A stretch of DNA of 64,000 nt from Ruminiclostridium cellobioparum subsp. termitidis CT1112 (GCF_000350485.1 NZ_AORV01000022.1:97838-161837), one strand, 5' to 3'; counted from the first letter of the stretch, positions 44,964 to 54,901 are shown. The notes: a model not told the origin generated them from the sequence alone. Numbers and translations are program-made.

Positions 44964-45647
44964 TTACCTGTTTTTTTGCATTTTAATTGAACTCAGGATT
45001 GTTTCCTCCTGATTCTGAATATGGGTTTTAGCCAGGCTTCTTGAAGCCTCAATTGCCCTTGACGAAATTGCCTCATAAATGTCATTGTGCTCTTTAATGA
45101 GATTTTTAGGACTGTTGTAATCCTTTATATAAATGACTCTGAATCTCTGAACCTGCTCTCTGAGGTTGTTCAGGATATTAAGCAGCTTGTCGTTTCTGGA
45201 TGCCCTGTATATAATGTCGTGGAACTCGGCATCTTTTTTTATTGAGCCGTTAAGATTTTCCTTTTCAATATATGAGGAAAACTGGAGATTTATATGCTTG
45301 AGTTCCTTCAGCTCGTCATCAGTGATCCTTTCTGCCGCGAGAGCCGTAGCCAGACCATCAAGGGATGCACGCACTTCAAGCACATCCATTATATCCTTGA
45401 CTGAAAGCTCTGCAACATGAGCACCCTTTCTCGGGATCATGTCAACAAGCCCTTCCAACTCCAGCTTTCTGATAGCCTCCCTGACCGGAGTCCTGCTGAC
45501 ACCCATTTTCTCAGCCAGCTGTACTTCCATTAAACGTTCTCCGGGACGGAGCTCTCCAATAATGATAGCTTCTCTTAAGGAATTAAAAATAACCTCCCTT
45601 AAGGGCTTATAATCGTTTAGATTAATTTTTGATAGTTTACCTGCCAT
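44964..45647 (-). CDS. GntR-family regulator, FadR/FCD subfamily
   Basis: 227 residues from the ATG at 45647 (AAGGAGG 6 nt upstream). Winged HTH at about 10-75 (MGVSRTPVREAIRKLELEGL), then an all-helical FCD domain with the metal-binding pattern D/H...E-F-H-D (about 140) and late H's (about 190, 212). FCD proteins sense carboxylates through a bound metal. It follows ispE by 14 bp; ispE-gntR linkage is common in clostridia. Targets unknown. Confidence 0.92.
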   Translation of the reverse strand: MAGKLSKINLNDYKPLREVIFNSLREAIIIGELRPGERLMEVQLAEKMGVSRTPVREAIRKLELEGLVDMIPRKGAHVAELSVKDIMDVLEVRASLDGLATALAAERITDDELKELKHINLQFSSYIEKENLNGSIKKDAEFHDIIYRASRNDKLLNILNNLREQVQRFRVIYIKDYNSPKNLIKEHNDIYEAISSRAIEASRSLAKTHIQNQEETILSSIKMQKNR

Positions 45648-45661
45648 AGCTGCCTCCTTAA

Positions 45662-46507
45662 TCAAACTGTATGAGTTAATATGCACTCATGTTTACTGTT
45701 TTTTATTTTATTAAACGCATACTCTGCTTTGTCTGCATCTTCAAATATCCCGAATACCGTGGGGCCGCTTCCGCTCATCATACTGCCCATAGCACCGAGC
45801 TTTACCAGCTCACTCTTAATGGCATCGATAACCGGATACTTCTCACGTGTTACACTTTCCAGGACGTTTTTCATATTGGCGGCCAAATTTCTTTTGTTTC
45901 CTGAAGCCAAAGCTGAAATAAGCATTTGCGTGTCGGGTCTTTCCTTAACCTTTTCCAATTTAAAGTTCTTATATACCCAGGCGGTGGATACCCCTATCCT
46001 GGGCTTTACCAGTACCAACGGTATATTCCCTGCGGCCGGCAGAAGTGTGAGTTTTTCTCCGATGCCTTCAGCCAGGGCCGTTCCGCCCATGATACAATAC
46101 GGGACATCGGCTCCGATTATCTTCCCCAGCTGCATCAGTTCAGCCTGTTCTACACCCAGCTCAAACAAGGAATCAATACCCTTCAGAACCGCTGCCGCAT
46201 CAGTGCTGCCCCCTGCGAGGCCGGCAGCAACAGGTATCCTCTTGCTGATCTCCACTCTTACGCCGGCCTTTATTCCATATCTGCCTAGCATGGCTTCGGC
46301 CGCCTTGTAAGCAATGTTTGAGCTGTTGTTGGGGACATAGGGAGCTTCACACATTATTTCCACTCCGGCTGGAATTTTACGAATAGATATAGTATCATGT
46401 AATTGTATTGTCTGCATAATCATTTGAAGGGTATGATATCCGTCATCTCTTTTTCCCAAAACATCCAACGACAAATTGATCTTTGCATGTGCTTTAAATG
46501 AAATCAT
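45662..46507 (-). CDS. ispE: 4-diphosphocytidyl-2-C-methyl-D-erythritol kinase
   Basis: 281 residues, normal for IspE. GHMP kinase motif P-V-A-A-G-L-A-G-G-S-T-D-A-A-A at about 89-103, N-terminal A-K-I-N-L-S-L-D-V with the catalytic Lys, and late MSGSGPTVFGIF. It phosphorylates CDP-methylerythritol in the MEP route to isoprenoids. AAAGGAAGAG precedes the ATG. Its place near veg is like that in B. subtilis. Confidence 0.96.
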   Translation of the reverse strand: MISFKAHAKINLSLDVLGKRDDGYHTLQMIMQTIQLHDTISIRKIPAGVEIMCEAPYVPNNSSNIAYKAAEAMLGRYGIKAGVRVEISKRIPVAAGLAGGSTDAAAVLKGIDSLFELGVEQAELMQLGKIIGADVPYCIMGGTALAEGIGEKLTLLPAAGNIPLVLVKPRIGVSTAWVYKNFKLEKVKERPDTQMLISALASGNKRNLAANMKNVLESVTREKYPVIDAIKSELVKLGAMGSMMSGSGPTVFGIFEDADKAEYAFNKIKNSKHECILTHTV

Positions 46508-46644
46508 CTACTCTCTTCCTTTAATAATTAGTTTAGTACATTATATACAAAATACAATTTATATTCAATACAAATCAATAACGGGAGTACTTTCAAAGTT
46601 ATACACAAATTATTTTACTACTTTTAAATACATTTTAATACATT

Positions 46645-46675
46645 AAAAAAAAGATGCCTGAAAAATTCAGGCACC
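46645..46675 (-). terminator. Intrinsic terminator of the sipL gene
   Basis: TGCCTGAA (46655-46662) pairs with TTCAGGCA; on the minus strand the stem is followed by a T8 run (A-run at 46645-46652). It separates sipL from ispE. Confidence 0.85.
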
Positions 46676-46712
46676 AGCTCTTAAATATTTTCCTATGGAA
46701 TTGTAATTATTT

Positions 46713-48281
46713 CTAAATGGCCTTCTTCAATACAAGAATCTGCTGGCCTACCATCAAAACATCCCTGTCCTGGAAATTATTGATTTTCATTAAAATATCC
46801 ACAGTTGTTCCGTATCTCTTTGCAATTTTCCACAAACTGTCCCCGGGCTGTGTAATATATATTATCACGCTGGGCATTGACTGCAGCTTCTTCTCATCAA
46901 TCTGTCCTTCATTGGCTTTAAATATGACCGGAACCTTCTTTTTGGCTTCCACTTTTGTATTTACACCTATGGCCACTCTTATCTCCACCTGGTTCGAAGA
47001 GACCATACTGTAGTTGCAATGCTCCATTTCCAGGGATACATTCGGGTTCATGTCCCTGTTGATCCCCTTTATCTCTATCTCATGCTTGAAGGGAATATCC
47101 TTTTTGCAACAGAATATGGGCTGCTCTTCACTGTTAGCCAGATAAAGCAGGTTGTTCTGAACCGACCCTTCGATTACGACCTTATCCTCTTCAAGCCGCA
47201 TATCGGCTGTATTGTACTTCGATAAAACATTGAAAATTTCCGAAACTTCGGGTGAGCACTCATTTAAATCAACAAGATCCCTGATTGTAATCTGACTCCT
47301 GTTTTCTGCAAATATTTCGTCCAGTTCAATAGTGCTCCTCTCCAGTGAAATCCTCAGTTTTGGGCTGTATGCATCTGCCAGGATCTCGGCCTCTTTTCTG
47401 CTGGTACCTTCCACATAGATATTTAAATTAACCTCAGCTCTTAAGCTTCTGAGCTCTCCATCCGCATCCTCTGCAGCATCAACCTTGTAATCTACCAGAT
47501 CGTAGTCAACATCAACAAGGGTATCATCATCTACACCGTCAAGGTCAACAAACTGCGTAAAGGCTACCTCATTTTCCATGTACTGCATACTTCTTGACTC
47601 ATCATCAGCCACATAAAGCGTGGAAATAGCTATATCTCCCTTGACTATGACCCTGCCGTCGGCTATTTTGAAATCCTTGCCGGTTATCTTTACATCGTTG
47701 CTCAGAACCTCTCCAATGGTGGGTTTGCTGGAGGGCAGGTCAAGATCCTCCTTGATTACATAGTTTACCTTGTTACTGCCCAGATACGAGTTAAGCACGA
47801 CATTGTCGGTGAGGACCTGGACATCCTCCAGTCCTGCCACACCTGAGCAATACTCCCTTTCAAGCTCATCCTGAGCCCTACAGTTCAGGGAAAGTATAGA
47901 TTTTACATTTATTTTCCTTCCATTCAGAAGATTATAATCCATATGTTCCAGAATACCTTTTGTTCTGCATTTCATTCCTCCTCTGACACCGGGTATATCA
48001 AGAGTGTAGGAAAAAGGTATATTTGATATTATACTTTTAACGCTTCTAGCTTCATCGTCCGAGACATAAAGAATCTTACACACAATGCAGCCCGAGGCGA
48101 CTGCTCTGTCTGTTCCCGCATCACAGCCAGTAACAAAAACATCTCCGTCTAGAAGAAGCACTCTGGCAATGTCCGGTTTTGTATCCGGTACTATTATGTC
48201 ATTTTCGATAACTGTCTGAATTGTATCCTCACCTAATAAATTATTCACCTTAAAGGCCTCTTTAACTAACTCCAGAGACAT
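46713..48281 (-). CDS. sipL: SipL-type spore coat morphogenesis protein (DUF3794 + LysM)
   Basis: 522 residues: three SPOCS/DUF3794 domains (about 35-145, 180-290, 345-445) and one C-terminal LysM (about 470-520, D-S-L-W-K-I-A-K-R-Y-G). This is the layout of Clostridioides difficile SipL, which binds the coat-base ATPase SpoIVA through its LysM region and lets the coat attach to the forespore. GGAGG precedes the ATG. The yabG-veg-sipL order, as I recall it for C. difficile, holds here, but yabG is a stub. Confidence 0.9.
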   Translation of the reverse strand: MSLELVKEAFKVNNLLGEDTIQTVIENDIIVPDTKPDIARVLLLDGDVFVTGCDAGTDRAVASGCIVCKILYVSDDEARSVKSIISNIPFSYTLDIPGVRGGMKCRTKGILEHMDYNLLNGRKINVKSILSLNCRAQDELEREYCSGVAGLEDVQVLTDNVVLNSYLGSNKVNYVIKEDLDLPSSKPTIGEVLSNDVKITGKDFKIADGRVIVKGDIAISTLYVADDESRSMQYMENEVAFTQFVDLDGVDDDTLVDVDYDLVDYKVDAAEDADGELRSLRAEVNLNIYVEGTSRKEAEILADAYSPKLRISLERSTIELDEIFAENRSQITIRDLVDLNECSPEVSEIFNVLSKYNTADMRLEEDKVVIEGSVQNNLLYLANSEEQPIFCCKKDIPFKHEIEIKGINRDMNPNVSLEMEHCNYSMVSSNQVEIRVAIGVNTKVEAKKKVPVIFKANEGQIDEKKLQSMPSVIIYITQPGDSLWKIAKRYGTTVDILMKINNFQDRDVLMVGQQILVLKKAI

Positions 48282-48438
48282 TTCTCCATCCTCCCCTTAT
48301 TTGAATTGATACATCTTTAATTATCAAGGCGAAAAACCTGCTAATCAATAAATCTGCTATGTAATATATATTAGTATCCCGGGAAAAATATGCGTAAAAA
48401 AAGAGACTTATTTTTACCAAGTCCCCCTGTTTCCCACA

Positions 48439-48549
48439 TACAATATTCTGTATATTCAAGGCGCATCCTTTGGGCCAATTTCCCTGATGACTGCGTTGTC
48501 CTCTGAAAAATTCACTCGAAATTATGCGCCCAATATGCAGAATATTGTA
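48439..48549. repeat. 111-bp inverted repeat between sipL and veg
   Basis: Left arm 48439-48466 (TACAATATTCTGTATATT then CAAGGCGCAT) pairs with right arm 48524-48549 (ATGCGCCCAATATGCAGAATATTGTA cut here: ATGCGCCC and AGAATATTGTA), with a 2-nt bulge and one mismatch. The rest of the 399-bp gap (48282-48680) is AT-rich without an ORF of note, plus the terminator at 48559. Confidence 0.65.
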
Positions 48550-48558
48550 CCAGAAAAC

Positions 48559-48588
48559 AAAAAAGTCATTATAAAAATGACCTTTTTT
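48559..48588. terminator. Terminator hairpin downstream of veg
   Basis: AAAAAAGTCATT pairs with AATGACCTTTTTT (one bulged base). A-run and T-run at both ends make it usable from either strand; on the minus strand it follows veg by 92 bp. Confidence 0.65.
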
Positions 48589-48680
48589 GCAAACCCATAT
48601 AAAAGTCAGGGTTTAATTATATTATTAAGTTTTCTCAGAAAGCGTTGTCAATTCTCTCAAGAGAGGTTAAATAAACAAGT

Positions 48681-48947
48681 CTAGCATACCTGAATTTTTT
48701 TGTCATCCTTATATACAACCAATTCAACTGCTTTTGTCAGTATATCAGTGTAGCTATATGAAACCCTTCTGGTATTATCGTACTCGTTCTCGAATTTAAC
48801 TACAAAAATACTTGGATAAGTATTTTCAAGAACACCTTCTCTAATAAAAGATTTTTTGCGGCCTTTGTTTGCCCTGAGTTGTACCTTCTCACCAATACAA
48901 CCTTCAATGTCCCTCTTTATCTGAAAGAGTTCGCCTCGATCTATCAT
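48681..48947 (-). CDS. veg: Veg protein
   Basis: 88 residues. I-K-R-D-I-E-G-C-I-G-E-K-V and A-N-K-G-R-K-K match Veg, a small conserved protein implicated in biofilm and spore traits of B. subtilis; biochemical role unclear. GAGGTGAT precedes the ATG. It has its own near-perfect promoter at 49013-49041, as does the classic B. subtilis veg gene. Confidence 0.95.
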   Translation of the reverse strand: MIDRGELFQIKRDIEGCIGEKVQLRANKGRKKSFIREGVLENTYPSIFVVKFENEYDNTRRVSYSYTDILTKAVELVVYKDDKKIQVC

Positions 48948-49012
48948 GCTATCACCTCATCATCAGTTTAATTAATTATAGCATAAATGAATCTGCTTGT
49001 CAAAAATATTAT

Positions 49013-49041
49013 ATTATACAAGCGTATTGCATCTATGTCAA
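49013..49041 (-). promoter_or_regulatory. Strong sigma-A promoter of veg
   Basis: On the minus strand: -35 TTGACA (49036-49041), 17-bp spacer, -10 TATAAT (49013-49018), both at consensus. It starts about 60 bp before veg. Confidence 0.9.
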
Positions 49042-49187
49042 GCATTTTTTTGAGTTTTACCGCCTATATTACCCAAAAACAAGGGGTTTTGGTGAAATTT
49101 AGCATTGATTATTTCCAAAAAACCTCAAATAATTTCAAGAGAGCCTCAATTGGAAATTTAAGTAATCGGGTATTTCCAGTTCTTGTC

Positions 49188-49361
49188 CTATTGCTTTATA
49201 TCAAGATCTTCCTCTTCTGCGTCCGCAATTAACCTGACATCTACACCCTTTAAAATAATGACTTTCTTTCCGTTAACATATCTTATATCAGATACCTTGA
49301 AAAGAACATCTTTCTGGTAAGACTTTCTATATACCAGGCTACCTATTTCAATTTGCTGCAT
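49188..49361 (-). pseudogene. yabG: Truncated yabG (N-terminal fragment of sporulation protease YabG)
   Basis: 57 residues from the ATG at 49361 (GGGGAAGG upstream). I-G-S-L-V-Y-R-K-S-Y-Q-K-D-V-L-F-K and V-I-I-L-K-G-V-D-V-R-L-I-A-D-A align to the YabG N-terminal domain. Full YabG is about 290 residues; here a TAG follows D-I-K-Q, then AT-rich noncoding sequence and the veg promoter. The other two frames past the stop do not resume YabG. It is either a pseudogene or a short stand-alone protein with only the N-terminal domain. Its RBS is intact. Confidence 0.75.
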
Positions 49362-49563
49362 AAATTGCCTTCCCCTCATAGTTTATTATGCCAACTTTTG
49401 AATTAATTATTATGATTGTATGTAACCAAAAAATTCAAAAATTTTTTATATTATATTTTATGCGTTTATTTACGGGTTGGTGATTTTAAGTATATTGTAT
49501 TTCTTTATTATACCCCATTGTACCTCTTTCCCAGTCTGTTTTTCTTCATATCCCTAATTTTTT

Positions 49564-49592
49564 TTGAACTTTGGTATTTGTTGTTGTATAAT
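49564..49592 (+). promoter_or_regulatory. Sigma-A promoter of fhs
   Basis: -35 TTGAAC (49564-49569), 17-bp spacer, -10 TATAAT (49587-49592), in the 323-bp gap between yabG' and fhs. The rest of that gap is AT-rich with no gene seen. Confidence 0.85.
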
Positions 49593-49684
49593 CAAAATTG
49601 CACAGTATTTTTTCGCAATTCCAGTTTAATTACCCATAAATTTTTTAAATAAATTTTAAGTGACTTTCAGGAAGGAGAAACACA

Positions 49685-51355
49685 TTGCTTACAGATATTC
49701 AAATTGCCCAGAACTGTAAAATGCTCCACATCGGAAAAATAGCCGAGAAACTTGGAATATCCGGAGAGGACATTGAATATTACGGAAATTATAAGGCCAA
49801 ACTTTCCGAAGGCTTATGGAACAAGGTCAAAAACAACAATGACGGCAAATTAGTGCTTGTGACAGCCATAAATCCGACTCCTGCTGGAGAAGGAAAAACT
49901 ACAACCACTGTCGGACTTGGGCAGGCCATGGCCAAAATTGGAAAGAATGCGGTTATTGCACTGAGAGAGCCATCCCTGGGTCCCGTAATGGGCATTAAGG
50001 GTGGAGCGGCAGGAGGCGGCTATGCGCAGGTCGTTCCCATGGAGGATATAAATCTTCACTTTACAGGTGATATGCACGCCATAACTGCCGCAAACAACCT
50101 TTTATCAGCTGCCATTGACAACCATTTGCAGCAGGGTAACACTTTGAATATTGACTCCAGGCAGATTGTATGGAAACGCTGCATGGATATGAATGACAGG
50201 GCTTTAAGAAACGTTATCGTGGGTCTTGGAGGCAAAATGAACGGCATTCCCAGAGAGGACGGCTTCAACATCACTGTTGCCTCCGAAATTATGGCCATCC
50301 TCTGTCTGGCGTCCGACATAACCGACCTGAAGAAGCGCCTGGGAAGGATCATTATCGGCTACAATTACGACGGTCAGCCTGTGACCGCCCGGGATCTCAA
50401 AGTTGACGGCGCTATGACGCTTTTACTGAAGGACGCCATAAAGCCAAATCTGGTTCAGACTCTTGAGGGCACTCCTGCCATAATGCATGGAGGACCTTTC
50501 GCAAACATCGCCCATGGCTGTAACAGCGTTACAGCCACAAAGCTTGCTTTGAAGCTGGCTGATTATGTTATAACCGAGGCCGGCTTCGGTGCCGATCTGG
50601 GAGCCGAAAAGTTCTTTGATATCAAGTGCCGCTTTGCAGGACTGAAACCTGCCGCAGTTGTCCTGGTTGCCACCATAAGGGCCCTTAAATACAATGGAGG
50701 CATAAAGAAGGAAAATCTTAAGGCTGAAAATATTCCGGCTCTATCTCTGGGTTTTGCCAACGCAGAGAAGCATATAGAAAACCTCCGGCAATTCGGCGTA
50801 CCTGTTCTTGTAGCAATAAACCATTTTGACACCGATACCGATGCTGAAATACAGCTGGTACGTGACAGATGTACAGCTCTTGGTGTCAGGGTTGCCTTCT
50901 CAGATGTATTCCTGAGGGGTGGTGACGGCGGTGAGGAACTTGCCGAAAAGCTGGTTGAGCTGACTGACACCGCAGAAGCCAACTTTGCCCCGATATATGA
51001 CGACGCTCTTCCCATAAAGGAAAAGATCAAGGCAATAGTAACAAAAATATATGGAGGCAATACGGCAATTTACACTGCAACCGCAGAAAAGTCAATTGCA
51101 AAAATTGAAGAAATGGGCCTGGACAAAATGCCCATATGTATGGCAAAAACACAATATTCACTATCCGACAATCCTGCACTGCTGGGCAGACCCACCGGCT
51201 TTGACGTAACAGTCCGGGAAGTGAGGGTTTCAGCCGGAGCCGGCTTTATTGTTGCTCTCACAGGTGATATTATGACAATGCCGGGACTTCCAAAAGCACC
51301 TGCGGCAGAAAAGATTGATATTGACCAAAATGGTGTCATTACAGGGTTGTTTTAA
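49685..51355 (+). CDS. fhs: Formate--tetrahydrofolate ligase
   Basis: 556 residues, full length. Phosphate loop [11 protein letters not shown] at about 61-71 and the conserved [11 protein letters not shown]. It makes 10-formyl-THF from formate, THF and ATP, feeding purine synthesis and, where present, the methyl branch of the acetyl-CoA pathway. Start is TTG at 49685, with AGGAG 8 nt upstream. Monocistronic with its own promoter and terminator. Other acetogenesis genes are not in view. Confidence 0.97.
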   Translation: MLTDIQIAQNCKMLHIGKIAEKLGISGEDIEYYGNYKAKLSEGLWNKVKNNNDGKLVLVTAINPTPAGEGKTTTTVGLGQAMAKIGKNAVIALREPSLGPVMGIKGGAAGGGYAQVVPMEDINLHFTGDMHAITAANNLLSAAIDNHLQQGNTLNIDSRQIVWKRCMDMNDRALRNVIVGLGGKMNGIPREDGFNITVASEIMAILCLASDITDLKKRLGRIIIGYNYDGQPVTARDLKVDGAMTLLLKDAIKPNLVQTLEGTPAIMHGGPFANIAHGCNSVTATKLALKLADYVITEAGFGADLGAEKFFDIKCRFAGLKPAAVVLVATIRALKYNGGIKKENLKAENIPALSLGFANAEKHIENLRQFGVPVLVAINHFDTDTDAEIQLVRDRCTALGVRVAFSDVFLRGGDGGEELAEKLVELTDTAEANFAPIYDDALPIKEKIKAIVTKIYGGNTAIYTATAEKSIAKIEEMGLDKMPICMAKTQYSLSDNPALLGRPTGFDVTVREVRVSAGAGFIVALTGDIMTMPGLPKAPAAEKIDIDQNGVITGLF

Positions 51356-51393
51356 ATTGTTAAAATATGTTGTTTCAATATAAGAACGTAATT

Positions 51394-51428
51394 AAAGAGG
51401 GAGCCTGTATTTTGGAGCTCCCTCTTTC
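51394..51428 (+). terminator. Terminator of fhs
   Basis: AAAGAGGGAGC pairs with GCTCCCTCTTT around an 11-nt loop; followed by CTTG with few extra Ts beyond the stem. It is also placed to end the convergent CotS-like gene. Confidence 0.8.
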
Positions 51429-51459
51429 TTGTTATCCAGTATAAATTTTATTTAATGAG

Positions 51460-52443
51460 TCAAAGTGCGCTGAACTTCTCCAGGAACTCCTTTAGATATT
51501 TTACCTCATCAATAACCTCTTCAAGCCTGCTTATGTAATTTTGCTCCGACCAGCTTTTCCGGCTGTTATAATACTTATTTATGACCCTCCAGAACTTCTG
51601 CGGGAACATGAGCATTAATTTCATCAGGTCCAGCTCGCTTTCCGACAGTGATTCGATTTTACTGTATTCGTTAATTATCAACGCCGCTTCGTCAATGTCC
51701 CATTGGCATTTTCTCATTTTTCTTCTCAGCAGGTTGACCAGATCGTAAACCTTTAAGTCATAGCAGCAGTACTCAAAATTTATGAGATACATATCACTGT
51801 TTTGCACAAAGATGTTATGATGATTAAAATCATGGTGTGATATGTTTTTATTTTTTTCGGCATCCTCCACCAGTTCATAGTAATCGGAAGTATCCAGCAG
51901 GTTCAGGGCTCTTTCTCCAAGCTCATAGAAATAATCTACATATCTGCACATGAGATTGTCAAACTTCATCTTTCCCTTTACAGCATTCTTTTTAAGCTTT
52001 TTTATCTCGTCCAGGCGTTTTCTGTAACTGGACGGCAACCTTCCCAGTTCATTTCTGGGACTGCTGTTTTCAGAGCAGCCGAAGCCAATTGAAGCCCTGT
52101 GCATTTTAGCCAGGAGCCTGGCGCACCTGATGCTTTCCTCCCTGTTATCCAGGTTGGATTCACGGCCTTCCACATACCTGCACATATATATTGTCTGGTC
52201 ATTGTAGGTAATACAGGATTTCCCCGAATTTGTAAATATATTTCTGTCTATATTACAAAAACCGTTTTGAAATAAATGCTCTTTTACCTCAGCAATAAAA
52301 TTGACCCTGTCGGGTTTGAGACCGGTTATTTTAATCAATCTCCTGCCGTTATCGGTATTAGCAATAAACATATCTCTGAAATTGCTTATACTATTTATCC
52401 TAATATCGTAATTTTCCTGCAGTTCCCTTTCTAATTCATGCAT
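51460..52443 (-). CDS. CotS-family spore coat kinase-like protein
   Basis: 327 residues from the ATG at 52443 (GGAGG 7 nt upstream). Aminoglycoside-phosphotransferase fold: nucleotide-binding V-K-E/I-K-I-T-G start, the catalytic loop I-S-H-H-D-F-N-H-H-N (about 204-213) and the metal segment Y-L-I-N-F-E-Y, where the usual D of the DFG-like motif is N-F-E. CotS, CotI and YutH coat proteins share this fold. Some retain activity on small sugars or proteins; here the altered metal motif leaves activity uncertain. Confidence 0.8.
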   Translation of the reverse strand: MHELERELQENYDIRINSISNFRDMFIANTDNGRRLIKITGLKPDRVNFIAEVKEHLFQNGFCNIDRNIFTNSGKSCITYNDQTIYMCRYVEGRESNLDNREESIRCARLLAKMHRASIGFGCSENSSPRNELGRLPSSYRKRLDEIKKLKKNAVKGKMKFDNLMCRYVDYFYELGERALNLLDTSDYYELVEDAEKNKNISHHDFNHHNIFVQNSDMYLINFEYCCYDLKVYDLVNLLRRKMRKCQWDIDEAALIINEYSKIESLSESELDLMKLMLMFPQKFWRVINKYYNSRKSWSEQNYISRLEEVIDEVKYLKEFLEKFSAL

Positions 52444-52674
52444 AAAGGCCTCCATATACTACCTGAACTTAAATAGATTAAAACTGAACCGGTATCTTCT
52501 CATCAAGCGGACTGTTTAAGCAAATTCAGTGATTTCAAACCGCAATATATTTTTACCTGGAAAGCTTTCGCTATTAGATTATATGAACCATAGGCAATAT
52601 GTAGAATTAAAATATGCTATTGGGCGCCCGGTAATATACCCTTGCACAGCATAATCCGGGAGGCGTGGCTTGTT

Positions 52675-52721
52675 GAGATAAAAAAAGGATGAATCAAAAG
52701 ATTCATCCGCTTTTTTATCTC
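52675..52721 (-). terminator. Strong terminator of the por operon
   Basis: GGATGAATC-AAAA-GATTCATCC stem nested in GAGATAAAAAA/TTTTTTATCTC. Perfect 9-bp core with long A and T runs, so it works in both directions. Confidence 0.9.
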
Positions 52722-52750
52722 AATTAATGAAAACAAAAATCTATTTGTTA

Positions 52751-53689
52751 TTATACTTCTTCTCCGGCAAGTCTTAAGAGTTCTTCCCATCTCTTGTCAA
52801 CTTCATTCTGGATTTCTTCGATCATGTATTCATTTCCAGCTTTGAACAAGTGCTTGAATCTTCCCTGCTTCTTCAAGAAATCAACAACTGGAAGCTTGTT
52901 CTTGGGCTTGTAGTTAACGATATATTTACCGTCGATTATTTCATACAACGGCCAGAAGCAAGTTTCAACAGCCAGCTTGTTCAACTCCATCAAATCAGGA
53001 GTATTGTAGATCCAGCCTCTTGGACATGGAGCCAATACGTTCATGAATGCAGCACCCTTTGTATAAAGAGCCTTTTCAGACTTTTCATAAAGGTCTTTCA
53101 TATTTCCGATAGCAGCAGTCTGACACACATATGGAAGGTTATGGCTTGCCATAATACCTGTCAGATCTTTTCTCCACTGCAGCTTGCCGGGAATAACCTT
53201 ACCTGCAGGTGAAGTAGTGGTATCAGCATACTTGGGAGTAGCTGATGATCTCTGGATACCGGTGTTCATGTATGCTCCGTTGTCGTAGCAAACATAAACC
53301 ATGTCATGACCTCTTTCCATAGCACCTGAAAGAGACTGGAGACCTATATCGTAAGTTCCTCCGTCACCGCCGAAAGCGATAAACTTGGTTTCACCCTTAA
53401 CTTTTCCCCTTTTCTTCATGGCAACATAAGCAGCTTCAGCTCCTGATATATTTGCAGCTGAGTTTTCAAATGCATTATGAATGAAGGAATCTTTCCATGC
53501 AGTATATGGATAAAGGAAAGTAGAAACTTCCAAACATCCGGTGGCCGAACCAATAACTGCGTGATCTTCAGGCTTTAAAGCTCTTAAAATCTGTCTAACT
53601 ACAACCGGAGCTCCGCATCCGGCACACATTCTATGTCCGCCAGTAAGCCTTTCAGGCTTCTTGGCAACTTCTTTTAAATTGTAAGCCAT
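52751..53689 (-). CDS. porB: Pyruvate:ferredoxin oxidoreductase-type subunit beta
   Basis: 312 residues; ATG at 53689 is 7 nt from GGAGG, the ATG just before it only 4. ThDP-binding motif G-D-G-G-T-Y-D-I-G ... Y-D-N-G-A-Y-M-N-T-G and four-Cys features for the 4Fe-4S cluster (C-A-G-C-G near residue 22). With the other three subunits it oxidises pyruvate (or a related 2-oxoacid) with CoA to acetyl-CoA, CO2 and reduced ferredoxin. Last gene of the operon. Confidence 0.93.
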   Translation of the reverse strand: MAYNLKEVAKKPERLTGGHRMCAGCGAPVVVRQILRALKPEDHAVIGSATGCLEVSTFLYPYTAWKDSFIHNAFENSAANISGAEAAYVAMKKRGKVKGETKFIAFGGDGGTYDIGLQSLSGAMERGHDMVYVCYDNGAYMNTGIQRSSATPKYADTTTSPAGKVIPGKLQWRKDLTGIMASHNLPYVCQTAAIGNMKDLYEKSEKALYTKGAAFMNVLAPCPRGWIYNTPDLMELNKLAVETCFWPLYEIIDGKYIVNYKPKNKLPVVDFLKKQGRFKHLFKAGNEYMIEEIQNEVDKRWEELLRLAGEEV

Positions 53690-53700
53690 CATCGCACCTC

Positions 53701-54885
53701 CTATTCTCTTACGCCGAGGTAGTTGTAAACCGAATCAACTTTACCTGTAGCGACAATTTCCAATGTTTTATTAAATACAACTTCAATATCGTCAGTCTTA
53801 ACGTCTCTTCCGCCAAGTCCGTAGATGTAGTTTATTACCTTGGGTCCAAATACGCTCTTGGCGTACAGTGCACTGGTAACGTCGGTGAATAACGGACCGC
53901 CGGCAGCATTAAAGCTTTCAGCCTTGTCCATTATGGCAATAGCCTTGTACTTGGCCAAAGCTTCTGCTATTTCATCAACAGGGAAAGGTCTGAACAATCT
54001 TGGTTTCAATACGGCAACCTTCTTGCCCTGAGCTTTGTATTGGTCTGCAACAAATTTTGCAGTTCCTGCCGTAGAGTTCAAAACCACTACGCAAGCTTCT
54101 GCGCCTTCTGCATTGTATTCTTCAAACAAGCCATAGCTTCTGCCTGTCAATTTTGCAAATTCAGCTGAAACTTCAAGAACAACCTTCTTTGCATTCATCA
54201 TTGCCTGAGCCTGTTGTCTCTTGTGCTCGAAGCAGTGGGTAAAGTGATCCAGAGGACCGACTGCAATTGGATTTTCTTTATTTAAGAGGTATTCTTCGGG
54301 ATTGTATTCACCAACAAAAGCCTTTACCTTGTCATCTTCAACAAGATCAAGATTTTCGATAGCATGAGAAGTGATAAATCCGTCCTGGCAAACCATAACC
54401 GGAAGAAGGACATCGGGGTGTTCCCCTATTTTGTTAGCCATTAACATATTGTCATATGCTTCCTGGCAATTTTCTGAATAAATCTGTATCCAACCTGAAT
54501 CTCTGGCACCCATTGAATCACTGTGATCGTTATGTATGTTCAAAGGTCCTGAAAGAGTTCTGTTAACACATGCCAAAACGATTGGAAGTCTTGAACATGA
54601 AGCTATATATAAACATTCCCACATAAGAGCAAGTCCGTTTGCAGAGGTAGCTGTCATAGCTCTTCCTCCTGCAGCCTGTGCACCTATACATGCTGACATG
54701 GCACTGTGCTCTGACTCAACAGGTACAAACTCAGTATCAACCTGACCGTTTGCAACAAATGTTGAGAAGTATTGGGGAACTTCTGTTGATGGAGTTATTG
54801 GGAAAGCCGCAACTACATCCGGATTTATCTGCTTCATGGCAACAGCCATAGCTTCGTTACCACTTAATCTTTCTCTAATAGCCAT
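53701..54885 (-). CDS. porA: Pyruvate:ferredoxin oxidoreductase-type subunit alpha
   Basis: 394 residues. Begins with G-N-E-A-M-A-V-A-M and has the conserved F-P-I-T-P-S-T-E-V-P and E-S-E-H-S-A-M-S-A segments of PorA, plus a C-terminal dimer region K-A-E-S-F-N-A-A-G-G-P-L. It holds the pyrimidine side of ThDP and the substrate pocket. GGAGGG is placed before the ATG. Second to last in the operon; 8-bp gap to porB. Confidence 0.93.
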   Translation of the reverse strand: MAIRERLSGNEAMAVAMKQINPDVVAAFPITPSTEVPQYFSTFVANGQVDTEFVPVESEHSAMSACIGAQAAGGRAMTATSANGLALMWECLYIASCSRLPIVLACVNRTLSGPLNIHNDHSDSMGARDSGWIQIYSENCQEAYDNMLMANKIGEHPDVLLPVMVCQDGFITSHAIENLDLVEDDKVKAFVGEYNPEEYLLNKENPIAVGPLDHFTHCFEHKRQQAQAMMNAKKVVLEVSAEFAKLTGRSYGLFEEYNAEGAEACVVVLNSTAGTAKFVADQYKAQGKKVAVLKPRLFRPFPVDEIAEALAKYKAIAIMDKAESFNAAGGPLFTDVTSALYAKSVFGPKVINYIYGLGGRDVKTDDIEVVFNKTLEIVATGKVDSVYNYLGVRE

Positions 54886-54901
54886 TTTGAATTTTCCCTC
54901 C

